From Durusdinium trenchii (lineage: Eukaryota > Sar > Dinophyceae > Suessiales > Symbiodiniaceae), in NCBI GenBank assembly GCA_963970005.1, contig CAXAMN010029094.1, positions 396,369 through 460,368 on the forward strand: a stretch of 64,000 nt of DNA, written 5' to 3'. Positions 1 to 9,003 of this stretch are shown in pieces (position 1 is the first letter of the stretch; each line of letters begins with the position of its first letter). Both the position numbers and the translations under genes were made by a program. Under the pieces are notes generated by a model. That model saw nothing but the letters and a program-made list of their open reading frames with translations, did not search any database and had not been told where the DNA came from.

Positions 1-530
1 GTATCACCTTTTCACAAAGGCTATGCAAAAGATGTTAACGTCATGAGGATATGCGATAATCTTTCTTCCTCAAAAAGGGAAAAGACTCCCAGCCGATCTG
101 CCCAATAAGGACCATCTTGAACTGGAAATACAAATCTATTATTAAACCTCTTCCGTGCAAGATTTCCTTGAAGAAACATATCACCCTATCAACAATCCCG
201 CTGTGCTGGGCTCCCGCTGTAGAGGAAAGACTCAAAAACTGGTCCAACCAACGGAGGCAAATTGAATGTATAAACTTAAGCAAAACACATGTTTTCCCAA
301 GCTCAGCTATACTGTAATTATTTATACAAATTGTTAAAACGACCATGACTCACCGGTAGAGACATGTACATCCTCTCAACCAGTGTATTGGAACCCCCGG
401 GAGCTCAGTCCCCCAACGCCGATGGCCGCATGGACACGCCGGGATCCTGGGCCACGATGCAGCACGTCCCGCGGCACGCATCGCATGGTCCAACCCAGTC
501 GGTGAAAAGTGCGAATTGAAAGCAACCATT

Positions 531-629
531 CCCAGACGCTCCATGTATGGTATATACGGTATATATGCCTACATTGGGGTGGTTTGAGGGGTCAATGTAG
601 ACACATATGGCCTACATGGAGCGTCTGGG
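531..629. mobile_element. MITE of the CCCAGACGCTCC family
   Basis: 99 bp with near-perfect inverted ends, CCCAGACGCTCCATGTA at the left and its reverse complement at the right. Flanked by a 3-bp duplication ATT (528-530 and 630-632). The interior (ATATATGCCTACATTGGGG and onwards) matches the right subterminal region of the large transposon at 43570-47948. It is therefore probably an internal deletion derivative of that family. Confidence 0.85.
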
Positions 630-1111
630 ATTGATTTCATGGTTTTGATCGAAGGAACCTCATTGTTATACTCAGGATTCTTTTACACTACACAGATCTA
701 AACAGCAAACTTGTGATCTGAGTCTCACCGCTCCCGGCCCTTCTAGTTACTAGGTGGGCTGAAGGATTTTAATTACACGACAAACATCAGGTCAAAGCAT
801 ACTCTTTTAATGGGCTTGGAAGGCTAAGGCGGCTAAGGGAGTGTAGGACTCCAGAGTGATACTACGGGAGTTTAGGACCGTCGTTACGACCTCTATAGCA
901 GAAGTTTCTCCGGTTTCTCAAGTCTGATCAAACCGAAGAACGCAGTCCAAGGGTGAGGAAGGATGGGGAGTACTGCCCGGTGTTTCATGGTGGGTTTTTA
1001 TTTCAATAGGCAAACCCCCCACCAATGGGTTGTGGTCTATATTCTTTTTGTGTCGTTGCAGGGGTCTCCCTATTCTACGACACACCCATGTGCGGTGCTT
1101 TGGTGTTATGG

Positions 1112-1216
1112 AGGCGTCTGTCTCAGCGTCTGTCACTCTCAGCTCCCCGGCGGGCGCGGACGGCTGGGAGGCCTTGGGGTCGGCCACCAGGATTTTTGTC
1201 AGTTGAAGGCACAACC
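1112..1216 (-). CDS. Possible isolated host exon
   Basis: After an AG/GG acceptor (intron side at 1217-1218) the frame reads LCLQLTKILVADPKASQPSA and continues PAGELRVTDAETDAS. Composition is typical of the exons elsewhere in the window. The donor is not resolved, so the lower boundary is approximate. No partner exon is visible; the gene may continue beyond the window edge. Confidence 0.3.
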
Positions 1217-1389
1217 CTGACCCTGATACACCAAAAGATACCGTTTCTGCAATCTCAACTGGCTGCGGAGAGAGATGTCCAAGCTGGGTGATATTATCTT
1301 CGTGGAAGCCAGTCAACCTGATCCCGGACCCAATGAAAAAACCACCGAACAGAGCTCGAAATCATGGGTTCCATTCTGAATTCTCCAAA

Positions 1390-1422
1390 CCCAAACGCTC
1401 CATGTATGCCATATATATATAT
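1390..1422. mobile_element. Left arm of a MITE split by the copia insertion
   Basis: Begins CCCAAACGCTCCATGTATG after the bases AAA (1387-1389) and ends in (AT)n where the copia LTR begins. Its partner is 8927-9000. Together they form one member of the CCCAGACGCTCC family. Confidence 0.85.
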
Positions 1423-1562
1423 ATTACAAAACCCAGGGCTGGGAAGCCCGTGACCTTCCTAGGTCAAACGCGCGGCCGCTCGGACCTTTTCCGACCTCGG
1501 ACCGAGTTGCCTGCAGGATCTGACGCGTGAACGAATGCTCGAAAGGGGACACTGCAATTTCA
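1423..1562 (-). repeat. 3' LTR of the copia element
   Basis: Identical to 8787-8926. A polypurine tract lies immediately upstream in element orientation (1563-1571). The outer boundary joins (AT)n and then the left arm of the interrupted MITE. Confidence 0.93.
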
Positions 1563-1571
1563 CTCCTCTTT
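1563..1571 (-). other. Polypurine tract of the copia element
   Basis: Minus strand AAAGAGGAG, directly before the 3' LTR. This is the expected position and composition for the plus-strand primer of reverse transcription. Confidence 0.7.
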
Positions 1572-1680
1572 ATATCTTTCTTCTAGAACTTTTGTTTGGT
1601 CATCTGTTGAAACCTTATGGCACAACCTGGCATCCAGCCGAGAGGAGGTGTGTCCTGGCATTCATTGCTATGCTATTAGC

Positions 1681-2271
1681 TCATGGCTTCAAAGTGCGAC
1701 GAACGGAGCTGCCCGGGAACGTTTCATCGGGCTTGGAGGAATGACCTGATGTCTTTTCAAAGTCAATGGCCTCCAGGTATGAAGAGAAGTCTTCAAAACG
1801 ACCTCCCCTGCCCTTCCCGTGTTTCAAGACCCAGGTCAAATACCCATGCTTGCTTTCATCAAGTACCATTTCATGGTAACTCAATTTGGATGCTGCATAC
1901 TTGGGTAGCGTGCACAGGGTTTGACCCCATTCACTGACCGTGGAAATTCCTGGTGGGAGGACACATTTCTTCCCGGCACTCACAGGATGAATCGGCATTT
2001 GGTCTACAGGCTTCTTCTCCATGCGATCTTTCACCAGCGCTGCATCAGGGCTCTGGTAGCTGGTAGCAGCTTCCATGGCTTCTACAGCCTCCCAATCTTC
2101 ATCCAAGGAACGAAGGCGTTTGGAGCCATCATGCATCGAACCTGAACCGCCAGACTTTGCATAGCCGCTAGGTGAGGCATCCACGATCGCAACTCCTGAG
2201 GTGTGGTAGCGGTTCAAGACATCAGCCGCTGCCTTCAGCTCCTCAGGGCTCACTGGAGTCAAGCCGGACAT
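1681..2271 (-). CDS. Extra ORF of the copia element between pol and the 3' LTR
   Basis: 196 codons from ATG, 280 nt downstream of the RNase H stop and about 120 nt before the 3' LTR. This is where env-like or accessory genes lie in some retroelements. It begins MSGLTPVSPEELKAAADVL and contains SKHGYLTWVLKHGKGRGG followed by RFEDFSSYLEAIDF. There is no signal peptide, hydrophobic span or coiled coil of the kind expected from an envelope protein, so I do not call it env. Composition is balanced and protein-like, and the frame is intact while pol is not. I do not recognise the family. It may be a captured host fragment or a lineage-specific accessory protein. Confidence 0.65.
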   Translation of the reverse strand: MSGLTPVSPEELKAAADVLNRYHTSGVAIVDASPSGYAKSGGSGSMHDGSKRLRSLDEDWEAVEAMEAATSYQSPDAALVKDRMEKKPVDQMPIHPVSAGKKCVLPPGISTVSEWGQTLCTLPKYAASKLSYHEMVLDESKHGYLTWVLKHGKGRGGRFEDFSSYLEAIDFEKTSGHSSKPDETFPGSSVRRTLKP

Positions 2272-2550
2272 TGCGTCTCTAGGATGATTGCCGAATCAAA
2301 TCGCACTTGCTCTGTCCACCTTGGACAGAAACTTCGAGCTTAAGGATTGCAATGATTATGAAGACAACATGTTTGCATAGTTCACACTTCACTATACACG
2401 ATCAAGAAGAAAACCTATCTATACATCATCTTATGTTTCCTTCAAGCAGGCAGTCTAACGAACTCGAATGGACGGAGTTAAAAGTGACACGACATGGCAC
2501 TTGAGGTGATTGCAAAAGACTTCAAGGAAAAACATAGTGACCCGCATTCA

Positions 2551-3921
2551 CTACAAATCTGAGTCTCCACCCTGTGTTCTCTGAGCGGAGAGCTTGGCTT
2601 GTGCAGAAACATGTGCTGCTGTACGTTCTGATGCGACTCTTCGGCGTCGCTCCTTTTCAGCTTTCTTTCGGTCGCGGACTGCTTGTTCGTCGGCCAGCTG
2701 ATACTTGGCACTTCTAAGAACGGATCGAAGAAGGTCGATCGGTTCGGCTCGGTCTTTTGTAAGACCATCGGCAACCATGTGTCCGGTTGGACACCAACGG
2801 GGCTCTAGGCCTGTCCTCCTGATGGACTGGCGAATGATGGCCACGTCAATGGCTGTTCTTTTGTCGTCGATCGAACCTCCGTTTCCTAGTGATACCAGGT
2901 GATCATACAGCGAACGGCAGTCGGTCATGCCTATGGGACTGTGCTTGGTCAAGGCTACATCTAGTTCACTCAGTTCAATGGGTCCATCTAGGCACTCTGA
3001 AAGCATAAGGGACATCCATTCGCATACCCCAGAAGCAGTAGCGAAGGCCTGTGCTTCACCGCTTAGGGTGCTTGCTACAACGCGGGGTAGCCTGTATGAT
3101 TTCCAAGCAAAACTGAAGAGGGGAACATCGTGACCCTGACTCATTTTCTTGGATGTGAAGGCTACCAACCAACCTCCTTGTGTTTTCATTTCGGATGAAT
3201 TTGCGAAGGCTGCATCAGACCAAAAACACAAAGTCAGCTCGCTGAGAGGAATGTATGGAACAGTAATCTGAAGGTCTGATTGTTGCCTGGCCCGTCGAAC
3301 TGCCTGATTGGCGTGCAACAAATCGGACACAGTAGGCCTTGGAAAAGCTTGCTGACTTATCGAAGTCTGCACTGCAAGATCAGGCCGGGTCTGGGAACTG
3401 AGCCAACCCAGGGCGCCATTCACTGCTCGAAGAGCGGCTACCTCTTGATCTGTGGCCGCAAGCCAGTGCTTCTTTGCCCTATCCTTTGAGATCTTTATTG
3501 GTTGGATGTGATTTGCATATTCTGCTTGTTGGAACCGGATCTCGAAGGTGGTTGGGTCTTGAGTGTACACTGTTCCCAAAAACTCCCCTGCGCCGGTGCG
3601 CCACTTCCTAAAGGGAAAACGTTCTCGAAGAATCCTAATTGCTTGTTCATAGATTTCTCCCTTGCCACCTGTGATGGTGTCATCGACGTGGGCACCTAGA
3701 ATGCCTTGGAGCTCATTGTTTGCGCCATAGCACAGGTACAGGCAATTATCGAACTTGGACCGGCTGAAACCTGCTGATGTTGCGACTCTGTCGAACTCAC
3801 AGTACCATTCCTGTGGCGCATCATTAGCTCCGTAGATGTTTCCCATGATCTGCACTAAGGATCCGGCCTCGATGCCTGGTACCCCCCCCTGGGGGAAGCT
3901 CAGCGAACACTGGATTTGCAA
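2551..3921 (-). CDS. pol: Reverse transcriptase (C-terminal part) and RNase H of the copia element
   Basis: 456 codons, overlapping the integrase ORF by about 98 nt in another frame; the listed start is a TTG and probably not a true start. RT palm motif LGAHVDDTITGG carries the paired catalytic aspartates (usual copia form YVDD, here HVDD). RNase H follows with acidic residues in FWSDAAFANS, SGEAQAFATA, GMTDCRSLYDHL and GHMVADGLTK, as in Ty1/copia. The C-terminal ~60 residues are basic and Arg/Lys-rich. It ends with TAG at 2551. It makes sense only as the continuation of the upstream ORF across the C8 run. Confidence 0.92.
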   Translation of the reverse strand: MQIQCSLSFPQGGVPGIEAGSLVQIMGNIYGANDAPQEWYCEFDRVATSAGFSRSKFDNCLYLCYGANNELQGILGAHVDDTITGGKGEIYEQAIRILRERFPFRKWRTGAGEFLGTVYTQDPTTFEIRFQQAEYANHIQPIKISKDRAKKHWLAATDQEVAALRAVNGALGWLSSQTRPDLAVQTSISQQAFPRPTVSDLLHANQAVRRARQQSDLQITVPYIPLSELTLCFWSDAAFANSSEMKTQGGWLVAFTSKKMSQGHDVPLFSFAWKSYRLPRVVASTLSGEAQAFATASGVCEWMSLMLSECLDGPIELSELDVALTKHSPIGMTDCRSLYDHLVSLGNGGSIDDKRTAIDVAIIRQSIRRTGLEPRWCPTGHMVADGLTKDRAEPIDLLRSVLRSAKYQLADEQAVRDRKKAEKERRRRVASERTAAHVSAQAKLSAQRTQGGDSDL

Positions 3922-6799
3922 GTGCTTTGGCTTTTACATCGGCCTCTAGGAAGGCTCCTTTTATATCCCCTAAACTCATTTCCCAGTGGTTGCTCACCAA
4001 CATTTGCAAAACAATGCTACGACCAAACTGAGACAGGGTAGGGGAGTGGCACTTGCCGGCCAGGATCTTCTGAGTGAGATCTGGATCATGGTGGCCCCTC
4101 AGACACCAGCGGGATTTGACCTTGGATTCCCCATCTTCATGTTTCTCCGCAACAACAAACCGTGAGGTCATGATTCGATGTGGTTTGGTGTCTCTGATTC
4201 TCTGGGCTTGTCTTGGGGGGATCACAACAATTGCTTTCTTTTCATCCCTCAATGTTTGCCACTCTACGATCTTGGAAGCATCTACCTTTTCTTGGAGTTC
4301 AGGTGGATTCTTGGAGTGATGAATTTCCTTCTGCATTTTCTTTTTCAAGAAATTTGCCACCAGCACCTCCAGTGTTTGAGGAGAATCTTTCACAAGGTCG
4401 GCCAGCAGACATTCATCGACTTCTTCTGTCCGAACTGTTTTGCTTGGTTGACTTTGTTCTTTATCCGGTGAGTGACTACGTTTTGTTCCATGAGTTTCCA
4501 TCAACACATCCCGAACGTCGTCCTGAAGCATCTCTGGTGGTCTCAACCAAAAGGTTGGTGGCCCTTTGCTCTGTTGTCGAATTCGGGAGGCACGAACTGG
4601 TCCGTACTGGTTTTCTGAGCCTGAACTGGTTGTTGGAACCTGCGCTTCTGCGGCCTGCTCTGGAAGATTCTCTTCGGAGGCCTTTTCCGGTTCCAGGATT
4701 GCACTTGTTTCCCCCATGGCCGGAGGAATTGGCTCTGTGGCAATTCGCTTCTGAGAAGACTCATAGCCTACCGGACTTGATGCATTTCGTTTTGTCCTAA
4801 CTCGAAAGTGAGACTCTCCTGTCCATGCGGTACCTGTCAAGGTTATTCGACATTCTCCTGGATTGGACAGGGGGCGATGTACCAACTGTTCTCCTGTATC
4901 GAAACGCTTAGTCAACCTCATGTCATCAAAATTGAAACCCTTCACTACAGGATCCTTTGGGTCTGGCCAGAAGGTGTCCTGCCTTGGCTTGACATGCACT
5001 CGAATCAGTGTGTCGTCCTGTCTCAGCCAGTAGTCTTCTGTGCTCGGATGGAGACTGGCACGAGCAGCTTCTCTCAGCTGTTCCGGACCTTCTTGCTGGG
5101 TGAGATCAACATACTGTGACCCTAACTCTTTCGGGGATGATCGATCGAGGAGAGTTTGGAGGCCCAACAACTCCCTACCATCAGTTTGTGCTAACAACCG
5201 TTCTTCTGAGGTAACATGTCTCAGGTGTTCGGGAGCAACTTTGAAGATGTTCCGGCGATGGTGCACCACGAAATTGCGTCCTACTTTTCCCATGACTACG
5301 GCAACCCCAAACCATTTTCCCCCAACGATTCTTTGCCCCTTTTCGTATTTCTGTGATCTCCAGTAGGCCACGTAATCACCTGCAAGAAAATCCCGCTCCA
5401 CCCTTGGACGGGCGTTCAGGGCTGAACGCATGCTCTGGTCATCCTGAGCCATGACTAGTGCTGTTCGTGCATGCATTCGAATGGCTTGTGATCGTGCCGC
5501 AGCAGAATCATGCAAGGCTTGAGTTCCGGCGACCGGACATGGCTGTTCTTGGACGAGGTCACTTGGAATTCGTGGATTCCGACCAAAGACCAACTGACAT
5601 GGAGACAGACCCTTTTGGCTAATGAGCTCATTTTTTGCGTTCATGGTTTGGACAATGCACTGCTCATATTCGGACCTATCCTTTGGCTGTACCTGATCAA
5701 GGACCTTAGTTAGGATAACCTCGAAAAGATGACCATGTTTCTCGACTTTACCTAGCTGATTATGTGCTTCGGCGGCAATTGTGATCACCTTTGCGCCCTC
5801 TCGTTCCAACTGTTGAAACACGGACTCTGCTGTGTTTGTTCGTGCCGGGTCAACGATCACTTCCTCAGGAATGCCTGCCCACTGCTGCCAACCCCGCAAA
5901 TAGAGCTGCTTTAACACATCGGCGGTTTCTTGTTCAAAGAAAGGAATCATGACTTGAAAGCTGGAAGCGTAGTCAACAATGTTCATGCATTTGACTTTTT
6001 GTCCTACTTTCCAACCTCCTAGGATCTTTACATCCCAGCCAATGCGCTGATTGAACTCTGTTGCATGGTTTGGTGCAGCTGGAAGCGCGGGTGTCGGGCG
6101 CTTCCTCTGACAGCAAATGTCGCACGAGGCTTCGATGTCTGCTGCGAGCTTGATTGCTTGTTCTGTACCTCCGGCATTCTTGATGATTCTGACCAAATCT
6201 CTTGAGGACGGGTGACCAAGATTGGTATGAACTCGTTTCAAGAGGGTAGTGACTTTGGTGTTATCAGCCGTAGATTCAGAACTGGCAGCCAAAACCTCAA
6301 GCTCGGGGCAGTTAGATTCGTGAGTTCGGTCAGCCTCACTCGAACAGTTCACATGAGAGGTGGTCTCCTGCACGCACGAAAACAAACACACTTGCTTCTC
6401 CGGAAACACACACTTGAGCCAGTGTTCGACAAAACACGGGGTGTATTCGGCACAGCGAGCACTGAGTGACATCCCACAACTTTGACCGGCGATCATGCGA
6501 TGTTCCCGGTGTCCTGGACATGTGATGGCCTGGTCGATCATGTCAGGGTGCGACACGGCTAGTCCAGTCGGCTTCTTCACAGGAAGTCCAGATTGAGGAT
6601 CTGTGAGTCCGAAAGCGCACATGTCGTTCCGGGTCAGCGTCAATTGCTGGGACTTGAACAATTTCTGTAGTGGCTCAAACTTCCAGAGATCGCTGTTCCA
6701 GGGGTGCTCTAAAAGCACTCTTCCACCCCTTCGAAGCTGTTTCTTGATTTGATCCACACAGAACTGCGCTTGTTTCTTGGCCTGTTGCTTGTTGGCCAT
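3824..6799 (-). CDS. pol: Integrase plus N-terminal reverse transcriptase of the copia element
   Basis: 991 codons from ATG. An HHCC zinc domain is visible (H191, H196, C226, C229). The integrase core has D256 (IGWDVKILGG), D317 (VIVDPARTN) and E353 (KVEKHGHLF), with 35 residues between the last two: a DD35E catalytic site. The C-terminal part enters reverse transcriptase, including the first catalytic Asp in SLGDIKGAFLEA. Just after PVFAELPPGG the frame is lost at a run of eight C (plus strand 3882-3889) and terminates at 3824. The rest of RT continues in the frame of the next ORF. One base fewer in that run would join the two ORFs, so this is either an inactivating indel or a sequencing error in the homopolymer. 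Confidence 0.93.
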   Translation of the reverse strand: MANKQQAKKQAQFCVDQIKKQLRRGGRVLLEHPWNSDLWKFEPLQKLFKSQQLTLTRNDMCAFGLTDPQSGLPVKKPTGLAVSHPDMIDQAITCPGHREHRMIAGQSCGMSLSARCAEYTPCFVEHWLKCVFPEKQVCLFSCVQETTSHVNCSSEADRTHESNCPELEVLAASSESTADNTKVTTLLKRVHTNLGHPSSRDLVRIIKNAGGTEQAIKLAADIEASCDICCQRKRPTPALPAAPNHATEFNQRIGWDVKILGGWKVGQKVKCMNIVDYASSFQVMIPFFEQETADVLKQLYLRGWQQWAGIPEEVIVDPARTNTAESVFQQLEREGAKVITIAAEAHNQLGKVEKHGHLFEVILTKVLDQVQPKDRSEYEQCIVQTMNAKNELISQKGLSPCQLVFGRNPRIPSDLVQEQPCPVAGTQALHDSAAARSQAIRMHARTALVMAQDDQSMRSALNARPRVERDFLAGDYVAYWRSQKYEKGQRIVGGKWFGVAVVMGKVGRNFVVHHRRNIFKVAPEHLRHVTSEERLLAQTDGRELLGLQTLLDRSSPKELGSQYVDLTQQEGPEQLREAARASLHPSTEDYWLRQDDTLIRVHVKPRQDTFWPDPKDPVVKGFNFDDMRLTKRFDTGEQLVHRPLSNPGECRITLTGTAWTGESHFRVRTKRNASSPVGYESSQKRIATEPIPPAMGETSAILEPEKASEENLPEQAAEAQVPTTSSGSENQYGPVRASRIRQQSKGPPTFWLRPPEMLQDDVRDVLMETHGTKRSHSPDKEQSQPSKTVRTEEVDECLLADLVKDSPQTLEVLVANFLKKKMQKEIHHSKNPPELQEKVDASKIVEWQTLRDEKKAIVVIPPRQAQRIRDTKPHRIMTSRFVVAEKHEDGESKVKSRWCLRGHHDPDLTQKILAGKCHSPTLSQFGRSIVLQMLVSNHWEMSLGDIKGAFLEADVKAKALANPVFAELPPGGGTRHRGRILSADHGKHLRS

Positions 6800-6828
6800 T
6801 TGTTGAAGAAGTGGAAGTCGGTGCTGGT

Positions 6829-8685
6829 TCAGACGATACCAGCCGCCCCAATGTTACATTCAGGGCAGCAGACCAGCAACTCTGGTCGACTCTCCTCCAG
6901 CTCCTGATCCACCATTTGTTGATGTTTGATCTTCGTGAGGTCCCATCCCTGCTTGATGTCATACGACAAACCGGCGGCGCCCCACTGTCGAGCCTTCTCG
7001 GCGAACCGAGGGGGAGAGAAAAGCTCAGCCACCTTGCACCTGCCGTGTTCTTTGGTCCAGGCCTGTTTCTGGGCCAGGAGACACCGATGTTCTCGCTTGC
7101 TGAACTCTGCTGTTCGCTCATGTGGAGCCAGGCTCAACGACTCCTCCTCGGCAAGCAACGTCTCGGAGGGCTCGATTTGCATGTTGATGGCACCCTCCTG
7201 GAGGTCGTCCTCTGCGCATGAAGCCAGCAACACCTCCGCTTGCTCATCAAGGACGTTGAGAATGTATTGACCTGCGGCATTCACTTGGAGAGGATGGGCG
7301 ACTCCTCCCTGCACAGAGAGGGTTTCTCCCTCGAAGTCGAGCACGGCCTTGAGGCTCTTGAGGGTGTTACGACTCAGAAGGAGAGGTGCCGACCCCTTGA
7401 TAATGGCAGCTTCTACTCGACCCATCTTGCCGTGGATGCATACGGGCATAGAAACAACACGCTCTGATAGCTCCTCATGGCCGTTGCCAAACTTGAACAG
7501 GTTGTGCTGATGCCTTGCTGCTGGCACCAGTAATCCTCGGGCCTGATAGAGGCGCATGAACTGGTTCAGGGTCTCTTGACCAATCAGGGTACGGCTGCAT
7601 CCAGAGTCTAGAATGCCGTAGCCTGGCGATGAAACCAAGAACACCTCTGCAGGGGTCTGAGCCTGTGTCACCGAGTCGGTCACCATTGCAGCTCCATGAT
7701 GTTCAGCATTCTTTGCACTCGATGTAGTTGTGGTCACCTTGGCTGTGCAGTTTCGCGCCCAATGACCGATCTGATGGCATCTTCGACACCTCGATCGTTT
7801 CTCTAGATCCTTGACCTCCTTGCTGAAACGCTGTTTCATCTCCGACGCTTGACTGAAGCGTCTTGCCTTCTGAAGGCGAGAGATCTCGGTCCTCTTCTCC
7901 TTCCATGTAGCCGCCAGAACTTCGGCCACTTCCTCTTCTTCGAAGTGATCGGCCGAAGATGTTCCTGCTTCTTGAACGCCATGCTCGGCCAGGAAGGCCT
8001 CCAGCTCATCAAAAGTCACCGTGTCCGGCGCTTCTGCATCTCCCAGCTCTTCCGACATGTCATTGGGCTCGTCCTGAACCACGAAAGCAGAGGCACTTTT
8101 GAGCCGGGATGCACGAGTGGCACGGAATTCCGGAAAACAGCTGCGCATTGCGGTGATGACTATCTCGAGTTTCAACTCTCCTTGAGTCTTTGCGGTCACG
8201 ATGGCCCGCTGGTCTTCGCTGAGGCCTGATGCGTTCAAGCAGATCCATCCTTTGGCTTCACTTGGAAACTCAATTGCCACCTTCCGACGGCATTTGGAGA
8301 AAGTTTCTTGGACCCTGCTGGTCCATGCAGCCATAGTTTCTTGATCGTGGGCTTGAAGTTGGAAGATCTCCTTCAAACATTCGGCCAGGCAGTCGTGCTT
8401 GAGCTTATCCGGAAATCTCTCATCCAGGGCTGCACAAACATATTTATAACCATTTTCTTCCTTCAGTTTGTCCAGTGGCAGGTGCTCGCACGTTTCGAAA
8501 GCAACGCCGTCCAACAGGCACAAAACAAAAGGGCCCCGCTGGCCTGCAGTCATGTCCTTGGTGGAAGCCATCTTCGCTTCGGCCCAGAGCTTCCATCGCC
8601 GGTATTCCTTGGGATCCAGCGATTCTCCTGAGAACCTTCGGGTGTTCCCAAATTGAGCACCCTCGTTGGCCATGGCTGCGAACAA
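6829..8685 (-). CDS. gag-pro: Gag-protease polyprotein of the copia element
   Basis: 618 codons if read from a TTG at 8685; the first ATG is four codons later (8671-8673) and is the likelier start. The N-terminal ~200 residues are Gag-like and mostly helical. A CCHC zinc knuckle (CRRCHQIGHWARNC, C-X2-C-X4-H-X4-C) lies at about residues 300-313 and should bind the RNA genome. A protease with the catalytic triplet DSG lies at about residues 360-362 (GYGILDSGCSRTLIG). The ORF ends with TGA at 6829-6831. The integrase frame is open back to about 6853, so the two overlap by roughly 24 nt with pol in the -1 frame. I saw no classical X-XXY-YYZ slippery heptamer there. Confidence 0.93.
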   Translation of the reverse strand: MFAAMANEGAQFGNTRRFSGESLDPKEYRRWKLWAEAKMASTKDMTAGQRGPFVLCLLDGVAFETCEHLPLDKLKEENGYKYVCAALDERFPDKLKHDCLAECLKEIFQLQAHDQETMAAWTSRVQETFSKCRRKVAIEFPSEAKGWICLNASGLSEDQRAIVTAKTQGELKLEIVITAMRSCFPEFRATRASRLKSASAFVVQDEPNDMSEELGDAEAPDTVTFDELEAFLAEHGVQEAGTSSADHFEEEEVAEVLAATWKEKRTEISRLQKARRFSQASEMKQRFSKEVKDLEKRSRCRRCHQIGHWARNCTAKVTTTTSSAKNAEHHGAAMVTDSVTQAQTPAEVFLVSSPGYGILDSGCSRTLIGQETLNQFMRLYQARGLLVPAARHQHNLFKFGNGHEELSERVVSMPVCIHGKMGRVEAAIIKGSAPLLLSRNTLKSLKAVLDFEGETLSVQGGVAHPLQVNAAGQYILNVLDEQAEVLLASCAEDDLQEGAINMQIEPSETLLAEEESLSLAPHERTAEFSKREHRCLLAQKQAWTKEHGRCKVAELFSPPRFAEKARQWGAAGLSYDIKQGWDLTKIKHQQMVDQELEESRPELLVCCPECNIGAAGIV

Positions 8686-8774
8686 AACCTAAAAGGAAAA
8701 AGGGACACTGCTTCGCGTCACAACCTACCTAGGTTACGCTAAAGGAACCCCCGGATGCCCCGCCCTGTGGCGGG

Positions 8775-8786
8775 GCTCCGCTACCA
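8775..8786 (-). other. Primer binding site of the copia element
   Basis: On the minus strand this reads TGGTAGCGGAGC, starting right after the 5' LTR. The plus strand therefore ends GCTCCGCTACCA, the form of a tRNA 3' end with CCA. It resembles the initiator-Met site TGGTATCAGAGC used by plant copia elements but differs at several bases, so the primer tRNA is uncertain. Confidence 0.75.
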
Positions 8787-8926
8787 ATTACAAAACCCAG
8801 GGCTGGGAAGCCCGTGACCTTCCTAGGTCAAACGCGCGGCCGCTCGGACCTTTTCCGACCTCGGACCGAGTTGCCTGCAGGATCTGACGCGTGAACGAAT
8901 GCTCGAAAGGGGACACTGCAATTTCA
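8787..8926 (-). repeat. 5' LTR of the copia element
   Basis: 140 bp, identical at every base to 1423-1562. In element orientation it begins TGAAATTGCAGT and ends in TTTTGTAAT. It begins with the usual TG but lacks the usual terminal CA. The primer site starts at the very next base (8786), which fixes the inner boundary. The outer side runs into (AT)n belonging to the host MITE. At 140 bp this is short for a copia LTR. Confidence 0.93.
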
Positions 8927-9000
8927 TATATATATATGCCTACATTGACCCCTCAAACTACCCCAATGTAGGCATATATACCATACATGGAGCGTTTGGG
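8927..9000. mobile_element. Right arm of the MITE split by the copia insertion
   Basis: Starts in (AT)n next to the copia LTR, continues with the family's CCTACATTGACCCCTCAAAC block and ends CATGGAGCGTTTGGG. The bases AAA at 9001-9003 repeat those at 1387-1389, so the pre-insertion MITE had a 3-bp duplication. Confidence 0.85.
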
Positions 9001-9003
9001 AAA

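Larger units (their letters stand above)
1423..8926 (-). mobile_element. Ty1/copia-type LTR retrotransposon, nearly intact
   Basis: A 7,504-bp element read on the minus strand. It is bounded by two identical 140-bp direct repeats and carries, in order, gag with a zinc knuckle, an aspartic protease, integrase, reverse transcriptase and RNase H. Integrase before RT is the copia (Pseudoviridae) order. A tRNA-like primer site directly abuts the 5' LTR and a purine tract abuts the 3' LTR. Flanks are (AT)n on both sides, so the target duplication is AT-rich and its length cannot be read. Identical LTRs imply recent insertion. The pol frame is broken once at a C8 run (3882-3889), and gag and pol are in different frames. 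An extra ORF lies between pol and the 3' LTR. The element lies inside a MITE. Confidence 0.95.

Noticed and set aside
6675..7121. 148-codon minus-strand ORF overlapping gag and integrase
   Set aside because: It is a shadow in the third frame of the copia element; gag-protease and integrase account for the sequence.
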